DNA of 64,000 bases from UBA6898 sp964463135 (GTDB taxonomy: Bacteria; Nitrospirota; Thermodesulfovibrionia; Thermodesulfovibrionales; UBA6898), in the NCBI GenBank assembly GCA_964463135.1, contig CAYXBA010000008.1, forward strand, positions 62,001 to 126,000, read 5' to 3'. The translations under genes were made by a program, and so were the position numbers. The notes under the pieces were generated by a model, which saw only the letters and a list, made by a program, of their open reading frames with translations, was not told where the DNA came from and ran no database searches. Shown here in pieces: positions 26,357 through 33,725 of this stretch; the stretch's first letter is position 1; each line of letters begins with the position of its first letter.

Positions 26357-27241
26357 CTATGGTATTACCTTGTTCAGCTGATATTCGACAATGCCCGATG
26401 CCCCGGCCTTTTTCAGCGCTGGTATCAGCTCCCTGACTTTTCTTTCATCAATAACAACGTCAAGGTCGTACCAGCCGTTGTCAGAAAGCACTGATATGGT
26501 GGGGGAATGCATTGCCGGCAGAATGGTCATTACACGCTTCAGGTCAGACTGCTTAACGTTCATCTTCATGCCGACCTTTTCCTCTGCAGCAAGTGCTCCC
26601 TTGAGCAGCATGACCAGGTTTTCCATCTTCTGCTGCTTCCATTTATCCTGCCAGGCCTTCTTGTTCGAGATGAAGCGGGTGCTGGACTGAAGGATCGTCT
26701 CGACGATCCTGAGGTTGTTTGCACGCAGGGAAGACCCTGTCTCGGTCAGCTCGACGATCGCATCAGCGAGATGAGGGGGCTTCACTTCTGTTGCTCCCCA
26801 GGAAAAATCTACTTCTGCCTTGATCTTGTTCGCCCTGAGAAACCGTTTTGTGAAGCCCACCAGTTCGGTCGCTATTCTCTTGCCGTTGAGGTCTTTGATG
26901 GTCTTGATCTTTGAATCGTTCGGTACAGCAACGACCCAGCGGACCGGCTTCAGCCCTTCTTTTGCATAGGTCAGTTCAGCGACCTCTTTTATGTCAGCGT
27001 TCTGCTCCATGATCCAGTCGTAGCCGGTAAGGCCGCAGTCGATGATCCCGCTTTCAACATACCGGGCCATCTCCTGTGCCCTGATCAGCATGGACTCTAT
27101 CTCTATATCATCAAATACAGGATAGTAAGACCGGCCTGATACCATCACATGATATCCTGCCTTTCTGAAAAGCTTTAATGTGGCTTCCTGCAGACTGCCC
27201 TTAGGCAGCCCAAGCCGAAGAATCTTCTTTGTCTGTTTCAT
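26357..27241 (-). CDS. hisG: ATP phosphoribosyltransferase, long form
   Basis: Catalyses the first step of histidine synthesis, joining ATP and PRPP. At 294 residues it is the long HisG with a C-terminal regulatory ACT-like domain (about 220-294, PAMHSPTISVLSDNGWYDLDVVI), so it does not need HisZ and should be feedback-inhibited by histidine. N-terminal LRLGLPKGSLQEATL, the GIIDCGLTGYDW block and the PRPP-site region VELTETGSSLRANNLRIVE are present. It is 22 bp downstream of hisD. The other his genes are elsewhere. Confidence 0.96.
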   Translation of the reverse strand: MKQTKKILRLGLPKGSLQEATLKLFRKAGYHVMVSGRSYYPVFDDIEIESMLIRAQEMARYVESGIIDCGLTGYDWIMEQNADIKEVAELTYAKEGLKPVRWVVAVPNDSKIKTIKDLNGKRIATELVGFTKRFLRANKIKAEVDFSWGATEVKPPHLADAIVELTETGSSLRANNLRIVETILQSSTRFISNKKAWQDKWKQQKMENLVMLLKGALAAEEKVGMKMNVKQSDLKRVMTILPAMHSPTISVLSDNGWYDLDVVIDERKVRELIPALKKAGASGIVEYQLNKVIP

Positions 27242-27263
27242 TCCTTCTTCCTCTCTGCAAATG

Positions 27264-28568
27264 TTAATGACGGTTTTTCTTTAAGAGATGTTCTTTTCTC
27301 ACACGGACAGTATTGCCATGCGCCTCAAGTCCTTCGATGTCCGCTATCGCCTCTACGACCGGGGCAAGACGAAGGAACCCTGCCCTGGTGAAGCCGAGCA
27401 CGCTGGACCGCTTATAAAAGTCGTATACCCCAAGGGGCGAAGAGAAGCGTGCTGTCCCGCCGGTCGGAAGCGTATGGTTAGGGCCTGCCGAATAGTCCCC
27501 CAGTGCCTCAGGGCTCCAGGGGCCAAGAAACAGGGCTCCCGCATTTTCGATCAGCGGCACAATATCGATCGGCTTTTTTGTCATGATCTCGAGATGCTCC
27601 GGCGCTATCGTATTCGAGAGAGCGACTGCCTCCCTGATATTTTTTGTCAGAATAACAGCCCCGAAATTTTCGAGAGATTTTTTCGCGATCTTTTTCCTCT
27701 TCAGAAGGACGAGCTGACGCCCGATCTCTTTTACTACTGCCTCGGCCAGGTTCCTTGAGTCGGTGACCAAAACAGCAGAGGCAAGCTCGTCATGCTCTGC
27801 CTGGCTCAGCATATCTGCTGCAGCGAAGACCGGGTGGGTTGATTTGTCGCCTATGATCAGGATCTCGCTGGGGCCGGCGACCATGTCAATGTCAACGATC
27901 CCGTAGACCATCTTCTTTGCTGTTGCGACAAAAATATTGCCCGGACCGACGATCTTATCAACTTTCGCTATACTCTTTGTGCCGTAAGCCAGCGCTGCTA
28001 CTGCCTGGGCCCCGCCGACTCGGTGCACCTCAGTAATTCCTAACATTTCAATGACGGCCATGACATAGGGGTTCATCAGGCCCTCGGGGGTCGGAACACA
28101 GACTGCTATCTCCGCGACTCCGGCGACCTGCGCAGGGATCACATTCATAAGGACTGTTGAGGGATATGCAGCCTTGCCGCCCGGAATATATGCACCAATT
28201 CGTTTCAGGGGTCGGATGGCCTGGCCGAGGACCGTGTCGCCCTCTGTAAAAGACCAGGACTGCTCTTTCTGCATCTCATGGAACCGCCTGATGCGCTTCG
28301 CCGACGTCTCGAAGGCCCTGATGATCTTCGGGTCAGCCTTCTGCGCTGCCTTCCTGATCTCTGCGGCACTCACCTGCAGCCGCGCTGCCTTTCGATCATC
28401 GAATCTGCGGGTATATTTCAGGACTGCCTTGTCCCCATTTTTTCGCACATCAGCGAGGATCGTCTCGACCGTGCGAAGTACCGTGCTGCTCACAGAAACA
28501 TTGCGGGACTGCAGTTTTTTCAGAAAGGCTGAAAGGTCGCTGTTTTTACTTATTATTTTCATGGTCAT
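27264..28568 (-). CDS. hisD: Histidinol dehydrogenase
   Basis: A 434-residue zinc enzyme that oxidises L-histidinol to histidine in two NAD-dependent steps. Family blocks include YIPGGKAAYPSTVLMNVIPA, VDKIVGPGNIFVATAKKMV, IDMVAGPSEILII, AQAEHDE-type SQAEHDELASAVL and NTIAPEHLEI, with the C-terminal GPNHTLPTGGTARFSSPLG. The zinc and catalytic residues are all in these blocks. It is probably the first gene of a hisD-hisG unit. Confidence 0.96.
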   Translation of the reverse strand: MTMKIISKNSDLSAFLKKLQSRNVSVSSTVLRTVETILADVRKNGDKAVLKYTRRFDDRKAARLQVSAAEIRKAAQKADPKIIRAFETSAKRIRRFHEMQKEQSWSFTEGDTVLGQAIRPLKRIGAYIPGGKAAYPSTVLMNVIPAQVAGVAEIAVCVPTPEGLMNPYVMAVIEMLGITEVHRVGGAQAVAALAYGTKSIAKVDKIVGPGNIFVATAKKMVYGIVDIDMVAGPSEILIIGDKSTHPVFAAADMLSQAEHDELASAVLVTDSRNLAEAVVKEIGRQLVLLKRKKIAKKSLENFGAVILTKNIREAVALSNTIAPEHLEIMTKKPIDIVPLIENAGALFLGPWSPEALGDYSAGPNHTLPTGGTARFSSPLGVYDFYKRSSVLGFTRAGFLRLAPVVEAIADIEGLEAHGNTVRVRKEHLLKKNRH

Positions 28569-28680
28569 TAATTCTATCGCTTACCCGGCAATTATTCAAG
28601 GCATAACAAGGATTCTTTTGGACAATGGCATTGTTGACGATAATTCGTTTTGTCGCAATACGTTTTTGCCACTATCAAGT

Positions 28681-28708
28681 TTGCCATGTGCTATGCTATG
28701 TGTATAAG
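28681..28708 (+). promoter_or_regulatory. Predicted promoter of the vapBC operon
   Basis: TTGCCA (28681-28686) and TATAAG (28703-28708) are spaced by 16 bp, and a GGAGG ribosome-binding site follows at 28708-28712. The spacer carries a short direct repeat (GCTATGCTATG) that could be part of a VapBC operator. Confidence 0.5.
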
Positions 28709-28720
28709 GAGGTGTATAAC

Positions 28721-28921
28721 ATGAGAACAAATGTCGAACTGGATGAAGATCTGCTTAACAAGGCGTTCCGTTACTCAAAGGCAAAAACAAAGAAAAGTCT
28801 TCTCAATGAGGCGCTTCAGGAACTTATTGCCGCACGGGAGAAGCTTGACCTCCGGGAGCTAAAGGGCAAGATCACGTTTCAAGAGGATTATGACTACAAG
28901 AAACTCAGGCGGGGAAACTGA
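28721..28921 (+). CDS. vapB: VapB-type antitoxin
   Basis: A 66-residue antitoxin. Residues 1-40 (MRTNVELDEDLLNKAFRYSK and then TKKSLLNEALQELI) match the ribbon-helix-helix DNA-binding half of VapB; the remaining acidic and basic tail should wrap around the toxin. The ATG at 28721 is chosen over a longer frame because it follows GGAGGTGTATAAC. The stop codon TGA is followed directly by the GTG start of vapC. Confidence 0.88.
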   Translation: MRTNVELDEDLLNKAFRYSKAKTKKSLLNEALQELIAAREKLDLRELKGKITFQEDYDYKKLRRGN

Positions 28922-29323
28922 GTGGTACTTGTTGATACATCGGTGCTTATAGATTATCTGGGCACAGTTGAAAACAGTGGAACCAGAGCGTTCCAGTCAA
29001 TACTTGACAGCGGGATTGTTTATGGCATCACCTCGTTCACCTATATGGAGATACTACAGGGGGTAAGAACAGAGCGGGAATTTGAGCAGGTAAAGCGTTA
29101 CCTGGATACGCAGAAGTTTTACGGATTCCCGGATGAAAAGACCTCTTTTGCCGAGGCCGCGAGAATATACTTTCTTTGCAGGAAAAAAGGGATAACCATC
29201 AGCAGCACAATCGATTGTCTCATAGCCCGTGTTGCCATCGAAAATGATATTTTCCTTCTCCATAATGACAAGGATTTCGACAGCATTGCAAAAGTGGTAA
29301 AGCTGAAAATATTCAGGAAGTGA
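28922..29323 (+). CDS. vapC: VapC-type PIN-domain ribonuclease toxin
   Basis: A 133-residue PIN-domain toxin of a type II toxin-antitoxin pair. The acidic catalytic residues appear as D5 in LVDTSVLIDYL, E44 in YMEILQGV, D98 in STIDCLIARVA and D115/D117 in LHNDKDFD. VapC toxins cleave tRNA or rRNA when freed from VapB. It begins with GTG immediately after the vapB stop, so the pair is tightly coupled. Confidence 0.92.
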   Translation: MVLVDTSVLIDYLGTVENSGTRAFQSILDSGIVYGITSFTYMEILQGVRTEREFEQVKRYLDTQKFYGFPDEKTSFAEAARIYFLCRKKGITISSTIDCLIARVAIENDIFLLHNDKDFDSIAKVVKLKIFRK

Positions 29324-29412
29324 TGATGAAAGCGATGGAAGAGAAACTATCAGCATAGGGAAACATGTTTAAAAAATGAGAAAATGGTATTTCCCTGATT
29401 ATTCCCGCTTAT

Positions 29413-29823
29413 TTACCTGCCAAAATCGTTCAACTGCTCAGTGAACTCTTCGAGATGTCCTTCCTCTTCATGCAGGATATGGGTGAGCAGCTTCTTTATC
29501 TTCTCGTCAGGGATGACCGCAATATGTTCCCTGTACATGGCGATGGCGCCCTTCTCCAGCTCGATCAGCCTCCTGAGATACCCTTTGGGCCCGCCCTTGC
29601 CGAAGTTCAGCTCACGGTGCTCCATCGACGGCACGCCGCCGAGATCTACGATCAGTTCTGAAAGTTTTTCTGCATGACGCATCTCGTCCTTTGCGATCTC
29701 CTCCATCTCTCTGCTCGGCCGGCATTGGGGCGTCACAAAGCTGTCCCGCATATAGATGAGAATGGCCTCGATCTCTCCGGTAAGGTCCTGATTCAGCAAG
29801 TCTATTATTTCAGTTTTTTTCAT
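29413..29823 (-). CDS. Ferritin-like di-iron protein
   Basis: A 136-residue four-helix protein of the ferritin/bacterioferritin-like superfamily. Iron-ligand pattern: E17 in LTGEIEAILIYM, the ExxH in KDEMRHAEKL, a further Glu in ELEKGAIAMY and the final EExxH in HEEEGHLEEF. It lacks the rubredoxin tail of rubrerythrin and the methionine haem site cannot be assigned. The likely role is iron storage or peroxide defence. It lies 12 bp after an M16 peptidase gene on the same strand. Confidence 0.85.
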   Translation of the reverse strand: MKKTEIIDLLNQDLTGEIEAILIYMRDSFVTPQCRPSREMEEIAKDEMRHAEKLSELIVDLGGVPSMEHRELNFGKGGPKGYLRRLIELEKGAIAMYREHIAVIPDEKIKKLLTHILHEEEGHLEEFTEQLNDFGR

Positions 29824-29835
29824 GATTTCACCTCT

Positions 29836-31164
29836 TCAGTATTTCAGCTTTGCCTTTCCAAGATCGCCGACAACAGCGAGGACATAATTTTTCGTATCGA
29901 GATAGTTCTTTGCTGCCTTCAGAATATCCTCCTTCGTGACAGCGTTGATGATGGAAGGATACCGGTCAACGTAGTCCAGCCCCAACCCGTAAAATTCTAC
30001 TGCAAGTGCAAATCCTGCTATCTTGCTGTTCGAGTCAATACGCAGTGGGAAGCTTCCGGTGAGATACGATTTTGCGTCCTGAAGCTCCTTGTCGCTCACC
30101 GGCTCAGTTTTCATGCGCTCCATCTCTTTGAGGACTTCCTCAATGGCAGTATTGGCAGACTCGTTTTTTGTCTGGAGACCGGCCTGGAAACTGCCGCTGA
30201 ATTTGTTTGCAGAAAAGTAGCTGTGCACATCATAGGCGAGTCCCTTGTTGTCGCGGATATTGTCCATGAGGCGTGATGCAAATCCGCCGCCGCCCAGGAT
30301 GTAGTTCATTACCAGGGCGCTGTAGTAATCAGGATTGTCGCGGCTTATGCCGAGATGTCCAAGGATGATGTTCGCCTGGGTGAGCTCCTTGTCCACCTTG
30401 ATGATCGTCGGGCCATTTTTAGCACTGATGTCGGGAAGAGGCTTCACAGGGATCTCCTTCTGCTTCCAGTTCCCGAGATATTTGTTCAGGATCGCTGTCA
30501 ATTCCTCCCGGCTGATATCGCCTGCAACGGACATGATCGCGTTGTTCGGTGCAAACAGGGTCTCGTGAAATGCAACAATGTCCTGCCGGTTTATCCGATC
30601 GAGTGATTCAATGGTCCCCTGCACCTGCCGTGCATACGGATGTTCGCCGAACACTGCCTTTGAAAAGGCGATAGAGGCAACAGTGCCGGGCTCTTCGTTC
30701 TGCTGTATGAGCCAGTTCTTCGTGATCTTTTTCTTCCTGGCGATCTCATTTTCATTGAAAACGGGATTCATCAGTATGTCAGAGAGCAGATCAAAACCGA
30801 GGTCAATGTCCTTTTTCAAAACGGTGAGAGAAATTGTGGTATAGTCTGCACCTGCCGAGGCGCTGAGTGAGCCGCCGACAAATTCAATTGCTTCGCTGAT
30901 CTCGCGGGATGTTCTCTTTTTTGTGCCTTCGTTCAGAAGGGCGGCAGTCAGGTAAGCAAGTCCTGCCTTGTCAGAAGGCTCAGCTATTGTTCCGGCCTTG
31001 ATCGCCATCACGATTGTGACGATCGGCAGTGTTTTCCGCTCGGCATGGAGCAGGACCATATTATTTGACAGCAGCTCCCTTTGTGCCAAAGGGCCGGCGA
31101 ATGCCTGAGAGGCAAGGAGTATTGTCAGCAGGACAATAAGGATACGGTTAGCGATCTTCTTCAT
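29836..31164 (-). CDS. M16-family peptidase-like subunit lacking the zinc motif
   Basis: A 442-residue secreted protein with a signal peptide (RILIVLLTILLASQAFAGP) and the two-domain M16 fold. The region that would carry the zinc-binding HxxEH reads LAYLTAALLNEG, so it is not itself a zinc peptidase. The C-terminal half keeps the substrate-binding pattern SRLMDNIRDNKGLAYDVHS found in the non-catalytic partner of M16B heterodimers. It overlaps the catalytic gene upstream by 4 bp, so the two probably form a heterodimer in the periplasm. Confidence 0.92.
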   Translation of the reverse strand: MKKIANRILIVLLTILLASQAFAGPLAQRELLSNNMVLLHAERKTLPIVTIVMAIKAGTIAEPSDKAGLAYLTAALLNEGTKKRTSREISEAIEFVGGSLSASAGADYTTISLTVLKKDIDLGFDLLSDILMNPVFNENEIARKKKITKNWLIQQNEEPGTVASIAFSKAVFGEHPYARQVQGTIESLDRINRQDIVAFHETLFAPNNAIMSVAGDISREELTAILNKYLGNWKQKEIPVKPLPDISAKNGPTIIKVDKELTQANIILGHLGISRDNPDYYSALVMNYILGGGGFASRLMDNIRDNKGLAYDVHSYFSANKFSGSFQAGLQTKNESANTAIEEVLKEMERMKTEPVSDKELQDAKSYLTGSFPLRIDSNSKIAGFALAVEFYGLGLDYVDRYPSIINAVTKEDILKAAKNYLDTKNYVLAVVGDLGKAKLKY

Positions 31165-32480
31165 GGCTGCACCCCCTTTGCAAGAGGGATCAGTATGCCG
31201 GTCGTCTTTTTCTCATCACCGAGATATTTCTTTGCAACACGGCTCACATCCTCCGGCGTCACCTTGCGGATACCTTCAAGATATTTATCGATAAACTTCC
31301 AGCCCACGATCATTTCGTATGAGCCGATCGTCCGTGCCTGCATATAGATCGAATCCTGCTGCATGATGAACGATGCCTCGACCTGGTTCTTTGCCCGCTG
31401 GACTTCCTGGGCAGAAGGCAGTTCGTTCTTGATCTTTTCGAACTCGTCCAGAAGGGCCTTTTCAACATCCTCGATCTTTTTTCCCTGGGCCGCGGTCGCT
31501 CCGGAGAAGAAGAGGAAAGGATCCTTATAAAGGCCCTCGTAACCGGCCCAGGCTGAGACAGCTATCTGTTTTTCATAAACGAGTGAGCGATAAAGCCGGG
31601 AGCTTTTTCCGTCCGAAAGAATGCTGCCGAGCACATCAAGGGCAAAGCCGTCCTCATGCGCAATGTTCGGCACCTTGTACACTGAAAGGACATACGGGAG
31701 TTCAGCTTCCTTCTTTACGTAGATCCTGCGCTCTCCTCTCTGTTCATCCTCCTCAATGGCAACGTCAGGTATGGAAGGGCCGGCAGGGATGCTGCCGAAT
31801 GCTGCCCTGATCTTCTCCATGATCTCCTGCTGCTTCACGTCACCCACCACGATGATAACCGCATTGTTCGGCGCATAATACGTTCTGTAATGTTTGATTA
31901 GGTCATCAGGATTGAGCGTTTTAAGGTCAGACATCCAGCCGATAACCGGCCAGTGGTATGGGTGGTTCTTAAAGGCAGCGGCAAAGACCTCTTCCATCAC
32001 AAAGTTCTGCGGGTCGTCCTCATAGCGCATCCTGCGCTCTTCCATCACCACGTCGCGCTCTGAAAGCACTGACTCCTTTGTCAGGATAAGGTTCTTCATG
32101 CGGTCTGCTTCCAGTTCGATCGGCAGGCTGATGCGGTCAGAGGCAAGGAGCTCGAAATATCCTGTGTAGTCCTTTGAGGTGAACGCGTTGTCTGTGCCGC
32201 CTGCTCTCTTGATGGTCTGCGAAAAGGTCTTGGGCCCGTGTTTTTCCGTTCCCTTGAACATCATATGCTCAAGCAGGTGGCTCAGCCCGGTCTTGCCGGT
32301 CTTCTCATTGCGCGAGCCTACGCGGTACCAGATCTGGAACGTGGCGGTCGGCGCCTTGTGGTCCTCGAGGATCAGGACCTTCAGGCCGTTGTCGAGCGTA
32401 TACTCATTGACCGGCAGGGCAAAGGCACCGGCAGGAAACAGTAAGACAAGAAGGAATGCTACGACAAATATATTTCTCAT
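31161..32480 (-). CDS. M16-family zinc peptidase, catalytic subunit
   Basis: A 439-residue secreted M16B peptidase. It has a signal peptide (NIFVVAFLLVLLFPAGAFALP), then the inverted zinc motif HLLEH in GLSHLLEHMMFKGTEKHG, with the distal Glu expected in the ESVLSERDVVMEERRM segment. Family members degrade peptides or process small secreted proteins. The neighbour downstream is the inactive partner, so this is the active half of a probable heterodimer. Confidence 0.95.
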   Translation of the reverse strand: MRNIFVVAFLLVLLFPAGAFALPVNEYTLDNGLKVLILEDHKAPTATFQIWYRVGSRNEKTGKTGLSHLLEHMMFKGTEKHGPKTFSQTIKRAGGTDNAFTSKDYTGYFELLASDRISLPIELEADRMKNLILTKESVLSERDVVMEERRMRYEDDPQNFVMEEVFAAAFKNHPYHWPVIGWMSDLKTLNPDDLIKHYRTYYAPNNAVIIVVGDVKQQEIMEKIRAAFGSIPAGPSIPDVAIEEDEQRGERRIYVKKEAELPYVLSVYKVPNIAHEDGFALDVLGSILSDGKSSRLYRSLVYEKQIAVSAWAGYEGLYKDPFLFFSGATAAQGKKIEDVEKALLDEFEKIKNELPSAQEVQRAKNQVEASFIMQQDSIYMQARTIGSYEMIVGWKFIDKYLEGIRKVTPEDVSRVAKKYLGDEKKTTGILIPLAKGVQP

Positions 32481-32549
32481 GTTCTTATTCTACTGATATG
32501 GTGTGCTGCTTGCCAACCGGCGTAAGCTGAAGACTATTGTCGTATTCTA

Positions 32550-32578
32550 TGCCATATGGTAAACTTGACCATATGGCA
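32550..32578. promoter_or_regulatory. Perfect inverted repeat over the toxin start codon, likely autoregulatory operator
   Basis: TGCCATATGG (32550-32559) and CCATATGGCA (32569-32578) are exact reverse complements separated by 9 bp. Each arm contains the self-complementary CCATATGG, so two palindromes are spaced 17 bp centre to centre. A possible promoter is TTGTCG (32537-32542) with TAAACT (32560-32565), and the ATG at 32573 lies inside the right arm. This is the layout expected for repression by the adjacent antitoxin. Confidence 0.7.
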
Positions 32579-32891
32579 GCGACCCTAATTTTTTTTTAGA
32601 TCCAAGTATATCTATCCGGACGGGTCTATCCGCGAGATGGTGTTATGGGAACTGCCCAAAAAGATGCCGAAGTCATCTCACAGCTTCAAATACAGGCTCT
32701 ATTACGGGCTGGCTGACGGCACCTGTCTTGTTCGTTATGACAACGAAACCGCCAAGGGCGATCACCGTCATATCGCAGCCCGGGAAGAGAACTATCCATT
32801 CACGGATGTCGAGACTCTTGTCACCGATTTTCTCAGGGATATTGAAAACGCTGGAGGAGGTGCAATACATGAAAAGAAACATAAGGATTGA
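32573..32891 (+). pseudogene. TumE-like (DUF6516) toxin with a frameshift in a T9 run
   Basis: The open frame from GTG/ATG near 32637 reads SIREMVLWELPKKMP, FKYRLYYGLADG, RYDNETAKGDHRH and DVETLVTDFLRDIE, the typical body of the TumE/DUF6516 toxin family. The same frame extends upstream to a TAA at 32586 without a start. An ATG at 32573 opens in another frame and hits TAG directly after a run of nine T (32589-32597). With eight T the two parts join as MAATLIFFRSKYIYPDG, exactly the family N-terminus. So either the toxin is inactivated, the run is phase-variable, or slippage restores it. It overlaps the antitoxin gene by 23 bp. Confidence 0.75.
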
Positions 32892-33231
32892 AATCAGTGA
32901 TGCAAAGGAATCCGCTCAAGAGTTTGTGAAGGCCTGGCGCAGGGCGGAGAAGGGCATGACCCCTGAGCAGCCTGTTGAGAGGATCTATTTTAAAGATTTA
33001 AAGACGTTGCTGAGGTTCCTTACCCCACGCCGCATGGAGGCGCTAAAAGCTGTACATGAACAGGGGCCTGTGAGCGTAAGGGCGCTTGCCAAGGCGCTTG
33101 GCAGAGATTATAAGAATGTTCATAAAGACATGCAGGAGATGGAAAAGATCGGCCTCGTCAGCCGTGACAATAAGGGGCTCCTGCTGGTGCCTTGGAATAG
33201 CATTGTGGCTGAACTCGCCTTTGCCGCCTGA
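32869..33231 (+). CDS. HTH antitoxin of a TumE/TumA-type pair
   Basis: A 120-residue DNA-binding protein. The C-terminal half is a winged helix (FLTPRRMEALKAVHEQG, VRALAKALGRDYKNVHKDM, EKIGLVSRDNKGLLLVPW), preceded by a helical segment with EFVKAWRRAEKG. This pattern regularly accompanies DUF6516/TumE toxins and serves as antitoxin and repressor. The ATG at 32869 is chosen because it follows GGAGGAGGTG inside the end of the toxin gene; a longer frame upstream is only overlap. It appears intact although the toxin frame is broken. Confidence 0.82.
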   Translation: MKRNIRIEISDAKESAQEFVKAWRRAEKGMTPEQPVERIYFKDLKTLLRFLTPRRMEALKAVHEQGPVSVRALAKALGRDYKNVHKDMQEMEKIGLVSRDNKGLLLVPWNSIVAELAFAA

Positions 33232-33251
33232 CAGATTCCGAACTCTAAGGA

Positions 33252-33449
33252 TCAGGTGTTCTGTCCGCAGCATGGTATTGCTAAATCAGCAGTCTCTGTC
33301 GGAAATGGGATACCGTAAATGGTTGACGTCAGTGGATGAATAAGAGAAATCCGAAAGTCGTCCTGATCAGACGCTGACGAAGTCGTGGCTGTACTGACGA
33401 AAAATATAAATGCGAAAAGTACCCTGGTTATAAATTTTGTTTTAATCAT
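33252..33449 (-). CDS. Possible secreted small protein or gene remnant
   Basis: A 65-residue open frame starting with a credible signal peptide (FITRVLFAFIFFVSTATTSSAS), followed by an unremarkable tail with a CC pair near the end. No Shine-Dalgarno precedes it and no family is recognised. It lies in a 494-bp gap (33232-33725) between the antitoxin gene and selB. The rest of that gap shows no convincing gene: it holds a hairpin (GGAAGG with CCTTCC around 33580-33606) and A/T-richer DNA. It may be the debris of a displaced gene. Confidence 0.25.
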   Translation of the reverse strand: MIKTKFITRVLFAFIFFVSTATTSSASDQDDFRISLIHPLTSTIYGIPFPTETADLAIPCCGQNT

Positions 33450-33725
33450 TTAATTTTCAATCACACAATTACTATGTCTACTTGGCATTTGAGGATTTAT
33501 GACAAAATAGTAGCACAGAAAACGATTATTGCCTATTGAACACAACACCATTGGCGTATATCGTCGCGATCTCACTTGCAGGAAGGAAGTGCGACTGCGC
33601 CCTTCCGATAGAATGCAACACCTGTTTTTTAATAGACGTGCCACTCCTAAGATTGAATCTGGCGCCATTATAGCAGAAAATGGAGTTAGACGCAGACCCC
33701 GTTCAGGTTCAAGCTGACGCAGTGC

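Noticed and set aside
33450..33725. tRNA-Sec or another RNA gene beside selB
   Set aside because: No CTTCAAA anticodon-arm pattern, no GGTTCGA T-loop and no 3' CCA context could be found on either strand of the gap. The GGAAGG/CCTTCC hairpin near 33580-33606 has the wrong size and layout.
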